A stretch of DNA of 64,000 nucleotides from Bradyrhizobium sp. AUGA SZCCT0176 (GCF_018130145.1 NZ_JAFCMB010000003.1:310001-374000), one strand, 5' to 3'. Positions 1 through 9,034 are shown, counted from the first letter of the stretch. The notes: generated by a model not told the origin, from the sequence alone. Program-made: numbers and translations.

Positions 1-1153
1 CCGGTCCCGGCCGCTTGTCCGGATTCTCAACGGCGCGCATCGTTGCGATGTCCCACTTCTCGGCCCAATTTGCGAAAGTATATTTTTCCGCTGACAACAA
101 CTTGCCGGTTTCGCGATTGGCGACGAAGAAAAAGCCGTTGCGGTCCGCCTTCATAACGGTCGGGACCGTACTGCCACCTATCGTGAGATCTGCAAGGATA
201 TTTTCGTTTACGCCATCATAATCCCAGGCGTCCGCTGGCGTCCCTTGAATGTGCCATTTGATCTTGCCCGTGTTCGGATCGAGAGCGAGAGTCGAGGAAG
301 TATAGAGGTTCGTCAGCTTACCGAAATCACTATTGCCGGTGGAACGAGCAGCAGTGTTCCAAGGACCGGGATTGCTGGTGCCCCAATAGACAGTGTCGGA
401 CTTGGGATCGTAAGAGCCGACCAGCCACGCCGCGCCGCCGCCTTTCAGCCCTGTATCTCCCTTCCATGTATCGCTGCCGGGCTCTCCCGGTGCAGGCACA
501 GTGAAGGTCTGCCAGACCTGCTTGCCAGTATTGAGATCATACGCTTGAAGCGCACCGCGCACCCCGTACTCGCCGCCGCCGAAGCCTGTGATCACCTTAT
601 CGCGAACGATTAGTGGAGGCGAGGTGATAACTGAACCCTGCTTGTAGTCGACGACCGTCGACGTCCACAGTTCCTTACCGGTTACAGCATCAAGCGCGGT
701 CAGCTTGCCGTCGAGTCTTCCGATAACAATCTTGCCCTCAGCGAAGGATACGCCACGGTTGTTGACGTCGCAGCAGGCGTACTGCAACACATCGTCCGGA
801 ACATCCGGCTCATAGGTCCATTTACGAGCTCCCGACGCTGCATCGAGCGCATAAACGTATTTCGGCCCCCACGACGTGGTGACATACAGCGTATTGCCGA
901 TTACGACCGGAGAAGATTCGTTCGATCGTAGTGAGCCGAGAGAGAACGAATAAACTAACGACAATTTTCCCGCGTTCGCCGAATTGATCTGCTTGAGGGG
1001 ACTGAAGCGTGTGTTCGCATAATCGTGACCTGCAATAGCCCATTGTTCGGTATTGGCCACCGCCCGGACAACAGAATCATTTGCGCTTGCACCGGCAACC
1101 ATGCAGGCAGCGACAGAGGCGGCAGCAAACAAAACCCTGCTTCTTAGCTTCAT
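1..1153 (-). CDS. PQQ-dependent alcohol dehydrogenase, lanthanide type (3' end beyond the left edge)
   Basis: Quinoprotein dehydrogenase of the periplasm, oxidising a primary alcohol with PQQ and passing electrons to a cytochrome c. The start at 1153 has a GGAG ribosome site and is followed by a Sec signal peptide ending in GASA. The visible 384 residues show the eight-bladed propeller pattern (repeated A-x-D/N-x-x-T/S-G-K-x-x-W), the adjacent cysteine pair in YACCDVNNRG that forms the vicinal disulfide of these enzymes, and WDYDGVNENI. The second Asp of WDYD, two residues after the catalytic Asp, is the residue that marks lanthanide-dependent XoxF and ExaF/PedH enzymes; calcium enzymes carry Ala, Ser or Thr there. 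The C-terminus is outside the window. Whether it prefers methanol or ethanol cannot be told from what is visible. Confidence 0.9.
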   Translation of the reverse strand, partial: MKLRSRVLFAAASVAACMVAGASANDSVVRAVANTEQWAIAGHDYANTRFSPLKQINSANAGKLSLVYSFSLGSLRSNESSPVVIGNTLYVTTSWGPKYVYALDAASGARKWTYEPDVPDDVLQYACCDVNNRGVSFAEGKIVIGRLDGKLTALDAVTGKELWTSTVVDYKQGSVITSPPLIVRDKVITGFGGGEYGVRGALQAYDLNTGKQVWQTFTVPAPGEPGSDTWKGDTGLKGGGAAWLVGSYDPKSDTVYWGTSNPGPWNTAARSTGNSDFGKLTNLYTSSTLALDPNTGKIKWHIQGTPADAWDYDGVNENILADLTIGGSTVPTVMKADRNGFFFVANRETGKLLSAEKYTFANWAEKWDIATMRAVENPDKRPGP

Positions 1154-2211
1154 GTATTTCTCCAAGGGTGACATCACGTGTCGCATGCAGGCGCTTGTGT
1201 CGTTCAAGCAACGGCACGTGGCGCTTTCATCGGCTTCATGACGCTAGATAAAGAATTGGCAGGCGAAAAATGATTAATACAGATTACGTTTCATCTGGTT
1301 CTCAGATGACATGGTCAGCGGCACAGGTCTGATATCGCTGGGCAGCAGGCGCACGGCGTCAATCTGCAGAAGTAACAGCCGGATGTGAGCTCTCTAGCGT
1401 GATCTCTTGCGTTACATCGAACGCGGTCTTACGTTTGCTCCGCGCGAGCATCGCGCCATCGTCCATGGGAGAACCGAATGACTTGGAAAGCCCCGAAGAT
1501 CGTCGAAGTGCAAGTTGGCATGGAAATCAATATGTACGCCTGCGCCTCGAGGCATTAGCGCATAAAAGCGACTACCCGGCACGAAGCAATCTCTCGCTTC
1601 GCGCCGGGCAGAGTCGCTCATTCCATTGCGGCTTCAGCAACGTTTCTATGGCTGATCGTCGACGGCACCTACGGATTTATTAGAGTTGGAGCCTTGTTCA
1701 TGCTTCCTTGGCGGGCGACGGCCTCAAAGAACCTAAGATCAGTGGCATCCATAAGCGGTCCAATCTGAAGATAGATCGAGGCAATGGTCCTCGGCGGCTT
1801 CTGCGATCTACTTGGAGTCGATCGTTGCACAAGGAGGTCACCCAAAAAAATGATTAGTTCTGATTACAGGTATCTGAATTGCAGATTGGCGCAAAAGCCC
1901 GGCGCTGGAACGGCTTAGCGAGAACGGGCAAGGGGAAACGGTGTTGATGGCGAGGGTGGCGGCTGGCGCCTTGACCATGCCTCCGCATCGTCCATACGGA
2001 TCAAGCGGCGGCTACCTGCGCGCGTGCGCGAACGGAAGGCTCGCGAGGTTCAGACCCGCATAGATGATAAAATGTGTTGACCCGGAAAATCATTGGTGCA
2101 TCAATGCGGGAATATTTAATTCGAAATGCCTCTAAGTTGTGTGAGTTCATTCAATGATTTTCATTTGCCATCCTGCGCATGCGTGGGACTCGTCCCGTTC
2201 AGTAGACACCC
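1154..2211. other. 1.06-kb intergenic region with an imperfect direct repeat
   Basis: No convincing gene: the open frames are short and lack recognisable domains or ribosome sites. Positions 1266-1287 and 1846-1867 are similar in the same orientation (19 of 22 bases, each beginning AAAAATGATTA and ending GATTAC). The first lies about 115 bp upstream of the quinoprotein start, so it may be a regulatory site. The remainder holds nothing I recognise. Confidence 0.5.
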
Positions 2212-3024
2212 ATGCGGTCGCGTAAGCGCGCGATCGGGAGCCTACGTTTGAGCGTCCTGGAGGGCTCTTCGGGCAGAGTCGGAGCGCTGTTGATCCACGG
2301 AAACTCTTCTTCGAAAGAGGTCTTTGCACGACAGTTTCGCGCGTTGGAAAGTGCAGGCCTCGGCGTCGTTGCGCCCGATCTCCCCGGCCACGGCGAATCT
2401 GACCGATCCAACATGCCGCGAAAGACTTACAGTTTCCCAGGCTATGCGGCGCTGCTGCACGGCCTCATGACCAGACTTGGTTATCGATCGTACCACATCG
2501 TTGGTTGGTCGCTGGGAGGCCACATCGGGCTCGAGATGCTCGCTCGATATAGCGAAGTCAGGTCCCTTATGCTGACCGGCACTCCTCCCGTACGCCTCAA
2601 TCCGGAAGGGGTGAGTGCAGGTTTCAGATGGACGCCGTCGACTGCCTTGGCGGGACGTTGGAGGTTTTCGTCCGACGACTGTCAGCGGTACGTCCGCGCC
2701 ATGATGGGGTCAAATCGGGCTGTGCAAGAGCACCTGCGAGCCGCTGCCAGAACGGACGGCAATGCGCGGTACTGGATGGTGCGGAACGGGATGGCCGGGG
2801 TTGGCTCGGATGAAGTTGAAACCGTTTGCACCGACAGGCGTCCCATAGCGATTGTCCAAGGTGCAACGGACCCCTTCGTAAAGATCGAATACATCGACGG
2901 TCTCAATTACCGAAACATTTGGAAGGGAAGGCCCGTGTTGCTCGACGCTGGCCACGCGCCACATTGGCAAGTGCCCGCGACGTTCAATCGGCATATGAGG
3001 GAGTTTCTGAACTACGCTGGTTAA
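2212..3024 (+). CDS. alpha/beta hydrolase
   Basis: 270-residue single-domain alpha/beta hydrolase. Seen: the oxyanion strand LLIHGNSSSKEVF near residue 25, the nucleophile elbow VGWSLGGHIG near residue 100, and a late catalytic His in GHAPHWQVP about 20 residues from the end. It has no signal peptide, so it should be cytoplasmic. It lies 24 bp upstream of a luxR gene on the same strand, which suggests a link to quorum sensing, for example acyl-ester, thioester or lactone hydrolysis. The substrate cannot be read from the sequence. The ATG at 2212 has no clear ribosome site, so a slightly different start is possible. Confidence 0.85.
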   Translation: MRSRKRAIGSLRLSVLEGSSGRVGALLIHGNSSSKEVFARQFRALESAGLGVVAPDLPGHGESDRSNMPRKTYSFPGYAALLHGLMTRLGYRSYHIVGWSLGGHIGLEMLARYSEVRSLMLTGTPPVRLNPEGVSAGFRWTPSTALAGRWRFSSDDCQRYVRAMMGSNRAVQEHLRAAARTDGNARYWMVRNGMAGVGSDEVETVCTDRRPIAIVQGATDPFVKIEYIDGLNYRNIWKGRPVLLDAGHAPHWQVPATFNRHMREFLNYAG

Positions 3025-3048
3025 TTCCGAATGGAGCTGGGGGGCACC

Positions 3049-3756
3049 ATGATCACGACTATAGAGGAATTCATCGATAAGACTCGGGATGCGAGCAGCG
3101 CATCCCAGCTGAAGGACCTGTTCCTCGCTACGATACGCGAGGAGGGATACGAAAACGCGGTGTTCGCGAGGGCGCAGAACAAACGACTGATCTCGATCCC
3201 TTGGAGCGAGTTTCCGCTGGGGTATCTCGACACTTACAGGGCGGAGCAATGGGACCGCATCGATCCCGTAGTGCAGCACATCCATACGGCGCGCGGACCA
3301 TTCAGTTGGTCCGAAACGTGCGACCCCGGCCAGGTCAACCGAGCACAACGCAATTTCTTCGAGGAGTGTCGGGAATTGGGCGTGCATTCGGGAATCACGA
3401 TCCCAATGCGCGGACCCGCTCGCGAAACCGACTTGATCAGCCTCAGCTTCCGGCAGAATGGAACGCCGGCCGTCGACAAGACCGCTCATATCTACATGGT
3501 GTGCGTGCAGTATTGGCTCAAATACTGCGAACTAATCGACCGACGCGAGCTGCCGGCGGTAGCTTTGACCGCGCAGGAGATCGAGTGTCTCAAGTGGTGC
3601 AAGGAAGGAAAGACGAACTGGGAAATCGGGGAAATTCTAGGCATCTCCCAGAAGACGGTCGAATTCCATGTCGGCAACACCATGAAGAAGCTCGGGGCCG
3701 GCAATCGCATTACTGCCGTGATCATGGGGATCAAGCACGGCATCGTGTCGCTCTAG
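3049..3756 (+). CDS. LuxR-family acyl-homoserine-lactone-responsive regulator
   Basis: 235-residue regulator. The N-terminal autoinducer-binding domain has the family pattern: PWSEF near residue 52, a Tyr/Trp-rich stretch, IDPVVQH near 73 and PFSW near 88. The C-terminal LuxR HTH starts near residue 173 (LTAQEIECLKW, then GISQKTVEFHV). The ATG at 3049 is preferred to the upstream ATG at 3031 because a G-rich ribosome site (GGGGGG) precedes it. The partner luxI lies 1.5 kb away, convergent. The last 120 bases overlap the 3' end of the aminotransferase gene on the other strand. Confidence 0.92.
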   Translation: MITTIEEFIDKTRDASSASQLKDLFLATIREEGYENAVFARAQNKRLISIPWSEFPLGYLDTYRAEQWDRIDPVVQHIHTARGPFSWSETCDPGQVNRAQRNFFEECRELGVHSGITIPMRGPARETDLISLSFRQNGTPAVDKTAHIYMVCVQYWLKYCELIDRRELPAVALTAQEIECLKWCKEGKTNWEIGEILGISQKTVEFHVGNTMKKLGAGNRITAVIMGIKHGIVSL

Positions 3757-5052
3757 AAGCGGTACCGCTTCGTCCGATCCGAGACTCGCATCAATGAGAT
3801 GACCGAGGCGCTTCAACGTTGAGGCGAAGAGTTCGACTTCGATGTTGAGCGGTGCCATGATCTTGAGCACTTCGTCGTGAGGCCCGCAGCACTCGATCAC
3901 GATACGATCCAGCGCGGCAAGGCGTGCGGTTCGAGCCGCATGCGATGGGTCAACGAATTTCAATCCCTGCATCATGCCGAGCCCCTTCGCCGTCAAGCGA
4001 CCGGGATGTTGAACAGATAGGGAGTGGCACCACTCGGTCAACACGCGCGCGCGTCGGTCGATGCCCTCAGCGAAGTCATTCGTCCACAGATCCAAGGCGG
4101 CAGCAGCAGTCGCGAACGCGAGTGAGTTTCCACGGAATGTTCCGTTGTGCTCGCCCGGCGACCAGACGTCGTACTTCGGCCGCATCAACAACAGAGACAT
4201 CGGAAGCCCGTATCCGCCGATGGATTTCGCAAGGCATACGATATCAGGAACGATACCGGCTCGCTCGAAGCTGAAGAACGGCCCGGTGCGTCCGCAGCCC
4301 GTCTGCACTTCGTCGACGATCAACAGCGCTCCCATACGCTTCGCTGCGGAGGCAAGGCCAGTCAACCATTCGGTCGACGCTACATTGAGACCTCCCTCTC
4401 CCTGGACGGTCTCGACCAGAAACGCTGCGACGGGTTCGATCCCTCCCGAGGGGTCCATCGCCATCCTCTCAAACCGAGCAATTTCGGCGAGACCGGCTCC
4501 GGAGTATCCATCGTAAGGCAGTCTTATGACGCCACCCAGGAGCCCCCGCGCGGACGCCCTGCACGAAGCCGATCCAGTGGCGGCCAGCGATCCCATTGAC
4601 ACCCCGTGGAACGCATTGGTGAACGCGACGACGGAAGACCTCCCGGTCGCCTTGCGGGCGAGCTTTATCGCTGCTTCGACACAATTGGTGCCGGTCGGCC
4701 CTGGGAACTGCATGCGATAGCGCAACCCGCGGGGAGTGAGGATCGTCTCTTCAAACTTCGACATGAAGCGGAGCTTGACTTCCGTATGGAAGTCGAGCCC
4801 CGCGGATATCCCGTCAGACAGCAGATAATCCACCGCCGCGCAGCGCAGATGCGGATGGTTGTGTCCGTAATTGAGTGCGCCGCATGCCGACAGCATGTCG
4901 ACATAAGTATCGCCTTCGGCATCCGTGATGATTGCTCCCCTAGCCGTTTTGAGAAGTGCCGGCAAATGCCGGCAATAGGCTCGAACTTGCGATTCGTGCT
5001 CGGCAAAGAAGTCGCGGTGGTCGCAACCTGCCAACGGTCGCTCGGCACTCAT
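3637..5052 (-). CDS. class III aminotransferase, diaminobutyrate-2-oxoglutarate type (EctB-like)
   Basis: 471-residue PLP fold-type I enzyme. Seen: FPGPTGTN at about 116-123, the PLP-ring Asp in IVDEVQTGCG (244-253) and the Schiff-base lysine in LAKSIGG (Lys 276). The pattern is that of L-2,4-diaminobutyrate aminotransferases (EctB and siderophore homologues), which move the glutamate amino group to aspartate semialdehyde. No ectA or ectC is present, so ectoine synthesis is unlikely. Its start codon overlaps the stop of the 65-residue gene (ATGA), which in turn overlaps luxI, so the three are translationally coupled. It may make or modify an amine-containing product under quorum control. About 40 C-terminal residues run antisense to the luxR HTH. 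Confidence 0.85.
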   Translation of the reverse strand: MSAERPLAGCDHRDFFAEHESQVRAYCRHLPALLKTARGAIITDAEGDTYVDMLSACGALNYGHNHPHLRCAAVDYLLSDGISAGLDFHTEVKLRFMSKFEETILTPRGLRYRMQFPGPTGTNCVEAAIKLARKATGRSSVVAFTNAFHGVSMGSLAATGSASCRASARGLLGGVIRLPYDGYSGAGLAEIARFERMAMDPSGGIEPVAAFLVETVQGEGGLNVASTEWLTGLASAAKRMGALLIVDEVQTGCGRTGPFFSFERAGIVPDIVCLAKSIGGYGLPMSLLLMRPKYDVWSPGEHNGTFRGNSLAFATAAAALDLWTNDFAEGIDRRARVLTEWCHSLSVQHPGRLTAKGLGMMQGLKFVDPSHAARTARLAALDRIVIECCGPHDEVLKIMAPLNIEVELFASTLKRLGHLIDASLGSDEAVPLLERHDAVLDPHDHGSNAIAGPELLHGVADMEFDRLLGDA

Positions 5053-5246
5053 GCGTTCGCCCTCCGGAGTCGATTGGCATCTTCCGCTTCCGCGATGGAC
5101 TGTAACCTGTCGCGCAGCGCGAGGATGTCAGGAACCAGCGAATGATACCCGGCATCAATTGCCACGCGCCCAAGATAGGTCAGGGCATCCGCCATGTTCC
5201 GCGCGGTATCTTCATCCACCAAGGGGCGACTTATTTTCCCGCTCAT
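5049..5246 (-). CDS. small protein between luxI and the aminotransferase
   Basis: 65 residues, mainly helical and charged, without Cys, signal peptide or membrane segment. I do not recognise the family. It is supported by exact ATGA overlaps at both ends: its start overlaps the luxI stop at 5243-5246 and its stop overlaps the aminotransferase start at 5049-5052. The tight coupling suggests a partner or stabiliser of one neighbour. It shows no phosphopantetheine-site motif, so an acyl carrier role is not supported. Confidence 0.7.
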   Translation of the reverse strand: MSGKISRPLVDEDTARNMADALTYLGRVAIDAGYHSLVPDILALRDRLQSIAEAEDANRLRRANA

Positions 5247-5869
5247 GCGGCGTGCCTTTCGGCGGACGTATCCGGATCGGGAGCCAGAACGTCCCTTCCA
5301 ATGCCAAACTTTTGGCAATGCAGGGCCGGTCGAATGCTCGGAGTCGGCACGAGAAAGGCACGCTCCATCTCCCCTTCGACGAGATGCGCCGGGCCCAGCC
5401 AATCGATTCCTGATTGGATAAAATGGGCGAGCAGATGTTCACGCGTAACGCCGATCATAGCGAGACCGTCATTGCGATGCAGGAACTCTTGAATGGCGCA
5501 CAAGAGTTCGGGAAAGATCGTGCGCCGGATAGTTGGCTCGACCGTCTTGTCAACGCACACACGCGTAACCTCGAAGACCCTCGACGACGAAGGAAGATCG
5601 CCTCGCTTGACGAGATATGGCCAATAGCTGCGCAGCATGTAGGGGCCAGTAGTGCGCAACAACCGCGCGACACCTCTCACCACGCGTTCATCGTCGCGCC
5701 AAACCAAATAGGTTGCGGCTGGTGTGTCGAACTCGTCGAACTCGAGGCCACCCCACGACGAGTGGTCTAGCTTCCTTCGCTTAACGAAGACCTCGTATCG
5801 CAGCCTGGCCTGGGACGCCAACGCATCCTGAAAATGATGCGCGGTCGCTATGGAGAACGCTTCGATCAT
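5243..5869 (-). CDS. acyl-homoserine-lactone synthase (LuxI family)
   Basis: 208-residue autoinducer synthase that makes an N-acyl-homoserine lactone from S-adenosylmethionine and an acyl donor. Seen near the N-terminus: LRYEVFVKRRK, then W and LEFDEFD, matching the invariant Arg, Phe, Trp, Glu, Asp and Asp of LuxI. GVARLLRTTGPYML and FEVTRVCVD supply the later Arg, Glu and Arg. The start at 5869 (MIEAFS) is chosen over 5899 because LuxI proteins begin just before this motif block and GGAGCG lies upstream. The overall style recalls the BjaI/BraI/RpaI group, which use acyl- or aryl-CoA, but the signal molecule cannot be told from sequence. Confidence 0.9.
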   Translation of the reverse strand: MIEAFSIATAHHFQDALASQARLRYEVFVKRRKLDHSSWGGLEFDEFDTPAATYLVWRDDERVVRGVARLLRTTGPYMLRSYWPYLVKRGDLPSSSRVFEVTRVCVDKTVEPTIRRTIFPELLCAIQEFLHRNDGLAMIGVTREHLLAHFIQSGIDWLGPAHLVEGEMERAFLVPTPSIRPALHCQKFGIGRDVLAPDPDTSAERHAA

Positions 5870-5931
5870 GGGTTGTCGCTCCAATGAACGGTGCCACATC
5901 GGAGCAAATGGAGACGTCGCGGTGTACTGGG

Positions 5932-5947
5932 AGATACCCTAAGGCCT
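5932..5947 (-). promoter_or_regulatory. candidate regulatory site upstream of luxI
   Basis: On the coding strand of luxI this reads AGGCCTTAGGGTATCT, ending 62 bases before the ATG. Nearly the same string (AGGCCTAGGGTATCT, one T fewer) lies at 13858-13872, in the same orientation and also ending about 61-62 bases before the preferred start of the RelA/SpoT gene. The equal spacing suggests a shared activator site or promoter element. It does not match a textbook lux box. Confidence 0.4.
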
Positions 5948-6078
5948 GCTCCAAAATTGTGTCAAACGGCGCCAAGCCGAAGTCGCGCGCGGCATTGGTC
6001 CCGACCCCGGATGTTCCCTAGTATACTTGCCTCCGTTTTGAGCCTCTCCTTCCGTGGATCGAGACTGATCGGCGGGGG

Positions 6079-6501
6079 ATGCGCGTGGCGAAGGGAAAGA
6101 AAGCCAAGCCGGCCAAGAAGCAGAAATTGGCAATGACCGCCGATTTCGCGGGAATGGCCGGTTCGTTCATATCGCGGGACGAGATCTACCATCGTCTTGA
6201 GTGGTATTTCGACCATAGCCATAACCCCAAAGGCCCGCATGCGATCGATCCGAATACGCCTATCGACGCCTTTTTTCAGGGAATGGATCCCTCCACGGCA
6301 CGCAAGGTCCTCTGGGTCAACATCAACAAGATCAGTTCGACCTATGTTCCGGCGTGGAAGAGCGCGCTTTTTCACGGTGTCCAATTTCCGTGGACGTCGA
6401 AGCCGAACGTAGCGATCGGCTTGCGTGACATCCAGTCGTTCGGCAATCTGATCGATTCGGCCGTGTTGACCTACGAGCACTTCGGCTGGCACGTGAGCTA
6501 A
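6079..6501 (+). CDS. conserved-looking hypothetical protein
   Basis: 140 residues with a very basic N-terminus (KGKKAKPAKKQK), a globular remainder rich in aromatic residues, no signal peptide and no domain I recognise. A GGCGGGGG ribosome site precedes the ATG. The EF-hand/barrel protein gene starts 10 bases after its stop, so the two are probably co-transcribed. The 180-bp gap to luxI is shared with that divergent gene. Confidence 0.65.
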   Translation: MRVAKGKKAKPAKKQKLAMTADFAGMAGSFISRDEIYHRLEWYFDHSHNPKGPHAIDPNTPIDAFFQGMDPSTARKVLWVNINKISSTYVPAWKSALFHGVQFPWTSKPNVAIGLRDIQSFGNLIDSAVLTYEHFGWHVS

Positions 6502-6511
6502 GGAGCGGAGC

Positions 6512-7816
6512 ATGAGGTTCGCCGTCTCGACAGCGCTTGCGATCGTTATTATGACGCCCTCGGTTGGTGCGGCGGAGACGCTGTCTGCCACCAAGTACGA
6601 CAAGAACAAGGACGGCGTCCTGGACGAGAACGAAGCCCTTGTGTGGCGCCTCCACGTCCAGGATCCGATGCTTGCGAAATACGATGTGAATCTGAACGGC
6701 AGGCTCGACCCGGCGGAGCTCGAACGACTCAGGGCCGACAGCGCGACCAGCTTTTCGGACCGCTCCCGTTCTGTGGCCAACGACGTTCTGTTCTTCAAGA
6801 ACCGGAAGATCGCCGACATCGACAAGGTCGCTTCGTCGCGCCCGCCGCCTGCGGTCCCTGCTGAGGTCAAGCCTCCGAAAGGCGGTTGCGAGAACCAGCA
6901 GCGGCTATTCGTACGGAGAGACCGCCTCGACACCTACCAGTATAGAGAGGGGACCTTCATCACCGGCTTCGTGCCGAAATCCAAGGCGAAGGGCGCTTCT
7001 GCGAGCTTCACGCATGACGATTTGGATCGCTCCAATTCCGCCACCATCAACGGACGTGTTTCTTACGTGATCTCGCAGAACGATCCCATGAGCCCATGTT
7101 TCACGGGCCTTCCGGACGATCCATACGCAAAGCATGATTTCAAGGCCCCCTCCTTGTTCGGAACCACCGTAGCGCTTTGGACCGATGCTCAAGGGACCAT
7201 CAATTCGCCCAGAACAAAGAACGAAAAGAGCGCTCTGAAGGCCGGCATCGACGCGCAAGCGGCCATTGCGGGAGGTCCGTTCTTCGATCTGCAATATTTG
7301 ATCGCAAGTCCCTATGCGCAGACCGACTTCCGCGGAGAAGCGAGAATCTACGGTGTGACCGCGGCTTGGGAGCCGTTCGCACCGAACGCGCGTCTGGGCG
7401 GCACGATCGGAGCACCCGCCACGAAATATCTCGACTGGTTCTGGCAACTGCGGGCCGAAGCTGACGTCAAGAGGGTCGATGTCGTCGGCGCTACCGCCCT
7501 CACGCGCGGCGATTATGCGTGGACCGGGGCGGTCGCTCGTCTCCATCTGACTCCGTTTCCGGACCGGAGCGTCTACGACCCCTTCGGAGAATCCTTGTTT
7601 CCCGATCTAGTCGGTCGATTCTATGCCGATATCACGGTGAATTATCACCGCGAGTTCAATCGCGGCATAGAAGCTTTGCTGTGGGGGGCCGAGGTCGGGT
7701 TCAACATCACGCCGGACGGCACGGCGTCGATTTCGGTCAGCTATACCGATGGACTCGACAAGGATACCCTGATCAAGCAGCGCCAGTACCTGGTCGCACT
7801 CAATTACAAGCTTTGA
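6512..7816 (+). CDS. exported EF-hand protein with predicted outer-membrane barrel
   Basis: 434 residues. A Sec signal peptide (ending VGAAE) is followed by two EF-hand loops, DKNKDGVLDENE near residues 31-42 and DVNLNGRLDPAE near 60-71, which should bind calcium. From about residue 130 the protein alternates hydrophobic and polar residues in amphipathic strands (SVSYTDGL, QYLVALNYKL at the end), as expected of an outer-membrane beta barrel. AAGGAGCGG precedes the ATG. The stop is 30 bases before the DUF3616 gene. Role unknown; calcium-gated surface or porin-like function is inference. Confidence 0.75.
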   Translation: MRFAVSTALAIVIMTPSVGAAETLSATKYDKNKDGVLDENEALVWRLHVQDPMLAKYDVNLNGRLDPAELERLRADSATSFSDRSRSVANDVLFFKNRKIADIDKVASSRPPPAVPAEVKPPKGGCENQQRLFVRRDRLDTYQYREGTFITGFVPKSKAKGASASFTHDDLDRSNSATINGRVSYVISQNDPMSPCFTGLPDDPYAKHDFKAPSLFGTTVALWTDAQGTINSPRTKNEKSALKAGIDAQAAIAGGPFFDLQYLIASPYAQTDFRGEARIYGVTAAWEPFAPNARLGGTIGAPATKYLDWFWQLRAEADVKRVDVVGATALTRGDYAWTGAVARLHLTPFPDRSVYDPFGESLFPDLVGRFYADITVNYHREFNRGIEALLWGAEVGFNITPDGTASISVSYTDGLDKDTLIKQRQYLVALNYKL

Positions 7817-7846
7817 ACGTTCTCACGACGCGACAGGAGTGCCAAC

Positions 7847-8833
7847 ATGAAGAATGGGTTCACTTACGCGATTTGCGCGGCGACGAGCCTCCTGAGCGGA
7901 GCGGCAACCGCGGCGGACTCCACTATCACCACTTATCGCGAGATGTGCGATGCCTCCGCGTCCGTGGCCTTGGACGCGGATCACTTCGTCGTAGCCGATG
8001 ACGAGATGAACGTGCTGCGCGTGTACCGGAGAGGACAACCCTCCTCCGTTGCACAAGTGGACCTGTCTAAGTTCCTAGATACCAAGCCGGACAAGGAATC
8101 AGACTTGGAGGGGGCTGCACGCGTCGGCAACACCATCTTCTGGATTTCCTCGCATGGGACGAATAGCGAAGGAAAGGTTCAGGATCGTCGTCGTAGATTT
8201 TTTGCGACCGAGCTCGTGCCGGGATCCTCGCCGCCTACCGTACGTCCCGTCGGAAAACCCTATTCCAAGTTGGTCGAGGATCTCTCCAAACTTACCCAGT
8301 ACAAGCTCGGGGAAGCCGCCACCAAACCTCCCAAGACTGTGGGCGCTCTCAATATCGAAGGCCTCGCCGATGGCGGCGACGGGAGGCTTCTGATCGGGTT
8401 TCGCAACCCTTTGCCCGGCAACAAGGCACTTATCATTCCGCTCAAGAATCCAACCGTATTGGTCGACGAGAAGCCGGAAGTCCGTGAGAAGGCGGAAGCC
8501 AGCTTCGGAAATCCCATCGAACTGGATTTGAAGGGTCGAGGCATCCGAAGCATCGAGCGTGTAGGAAGCACTTATTTGATCGTCGCGGGGCCGATCGATG
8601 GCAAAGGAGACTTCAAGCTGTTTCGTTGGTCCGGAAAAGAGTCCGGCGAAGATCTTGAGCTTGTCGATACGCCTTCCTTGAAGGGCCTCTCTCCGGAGGC
8701 CATGTTCGCGATCTCGGAAACGGGAGAGGTTCAGATCTTGAGCGACGACGGAACATTTCCGGTTGGCGGCGGCGAATGCAAGGACGTTCCCCGCACCGAA
8801 CAGTCGTTCAGAAGCGTTATCTTGAAGCCCTGA
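7847..8833 (+). CDS. exported DUF3616 protein
   Basis: 328 residues with a Sec signal peptide (ending GAATAA). The body matches the DUF3616 pattern: VALDADHFVVADDEMNVLRVY near the N-terminus, DLEGAAR, IFWISSHG and NIEGLAD, with six-bladed-propeller style strands. Families of this type are secreted or periplasmic and uncharacterised. It follows the EF-hand/barrel gene by 30 bases with a CAGGAG ribosome site and is probably the last gene of that operon. It ends one base before the convergent 66-residue gene. Confidence 0.8.
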   Translation: MKNGFTYAICAATSLLSGAATAADSTITTYREMCDASASVALDADHFVVADDEMNVLRVYRRGQPSSVAQVDLSKFLDTKPDKESDLEGAARVGNTIFWISSHGTNSEGKVQDRRRRFFATELVPGSSPPTVRPVGKPYSKLVEDLSKLTQYKLGEAATKPPKTVGALNIEGLADGGDGRLLIGFRNPLPGNKALIIPLKNPTVLVDEKPEVREKAEASFGNPIELDLKGRGIRSIERVGSTYLIVAGPIDGKGDFKLFRWSGKESGEDLELVDTPSLKGLSPEAMFAISETGEVQILSDDGTFPVGGGECKDVPRTEQSFRSVILKP

Positions 8834-9034
8834 CTACTCAGCGGTCCCACGACGGGTGTTCTGGCCGGACGAACCGCCGGGCTCTTGCGGAGGGGGCGCC
8901 ACCTGCTCCCGCATGGCCGACACATAGCTCCGATAGCCGGGCATGGCCTCGCCGGCCACCACCTCGGGCGAGGCCGCAACCTGCTTCTGATGCTCGACGA
9001 GCTGTTCAATGATTTTGCGGGCGACGAACATCAT
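8834..9034 (-). CDS. small helical protein
   Basis: 66 residues with an amphipathic N-terminal helix (RKIIEQLVEHQKQ) and a Pro/Gly-rich tail; no family recognised. Two consecutive ATG codons are available (9034 and 9031). Just upstream, ATG at 9054 opens a seven-codon frame (MTKRLIR) whose TGA overlaps the first ATG, a possible leader peptide. The upstream DNA shares an element with the start of the nitrilase-like gene. Confidence 0.5.
   Translation of the reverse strand: MMFVARKIIEQLVEHQKQVAASPEVVAGEAMPGYRSYVSAMREQVAPPPQEPGGSSGQNTRRGTAE

Noticed and set aside
2710..3489. 259-codon frame on the minus strand
   Set aside because: Spans the hydrolase and luxR genes in antisense; no independent support.
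3637..5052. Ectoine biosynthesis cluster because of the EctB-like enzyme
   Set aside because: No ectA, ectC or aspartokinase gene is present; the enzyme is coupled to luxI instead.
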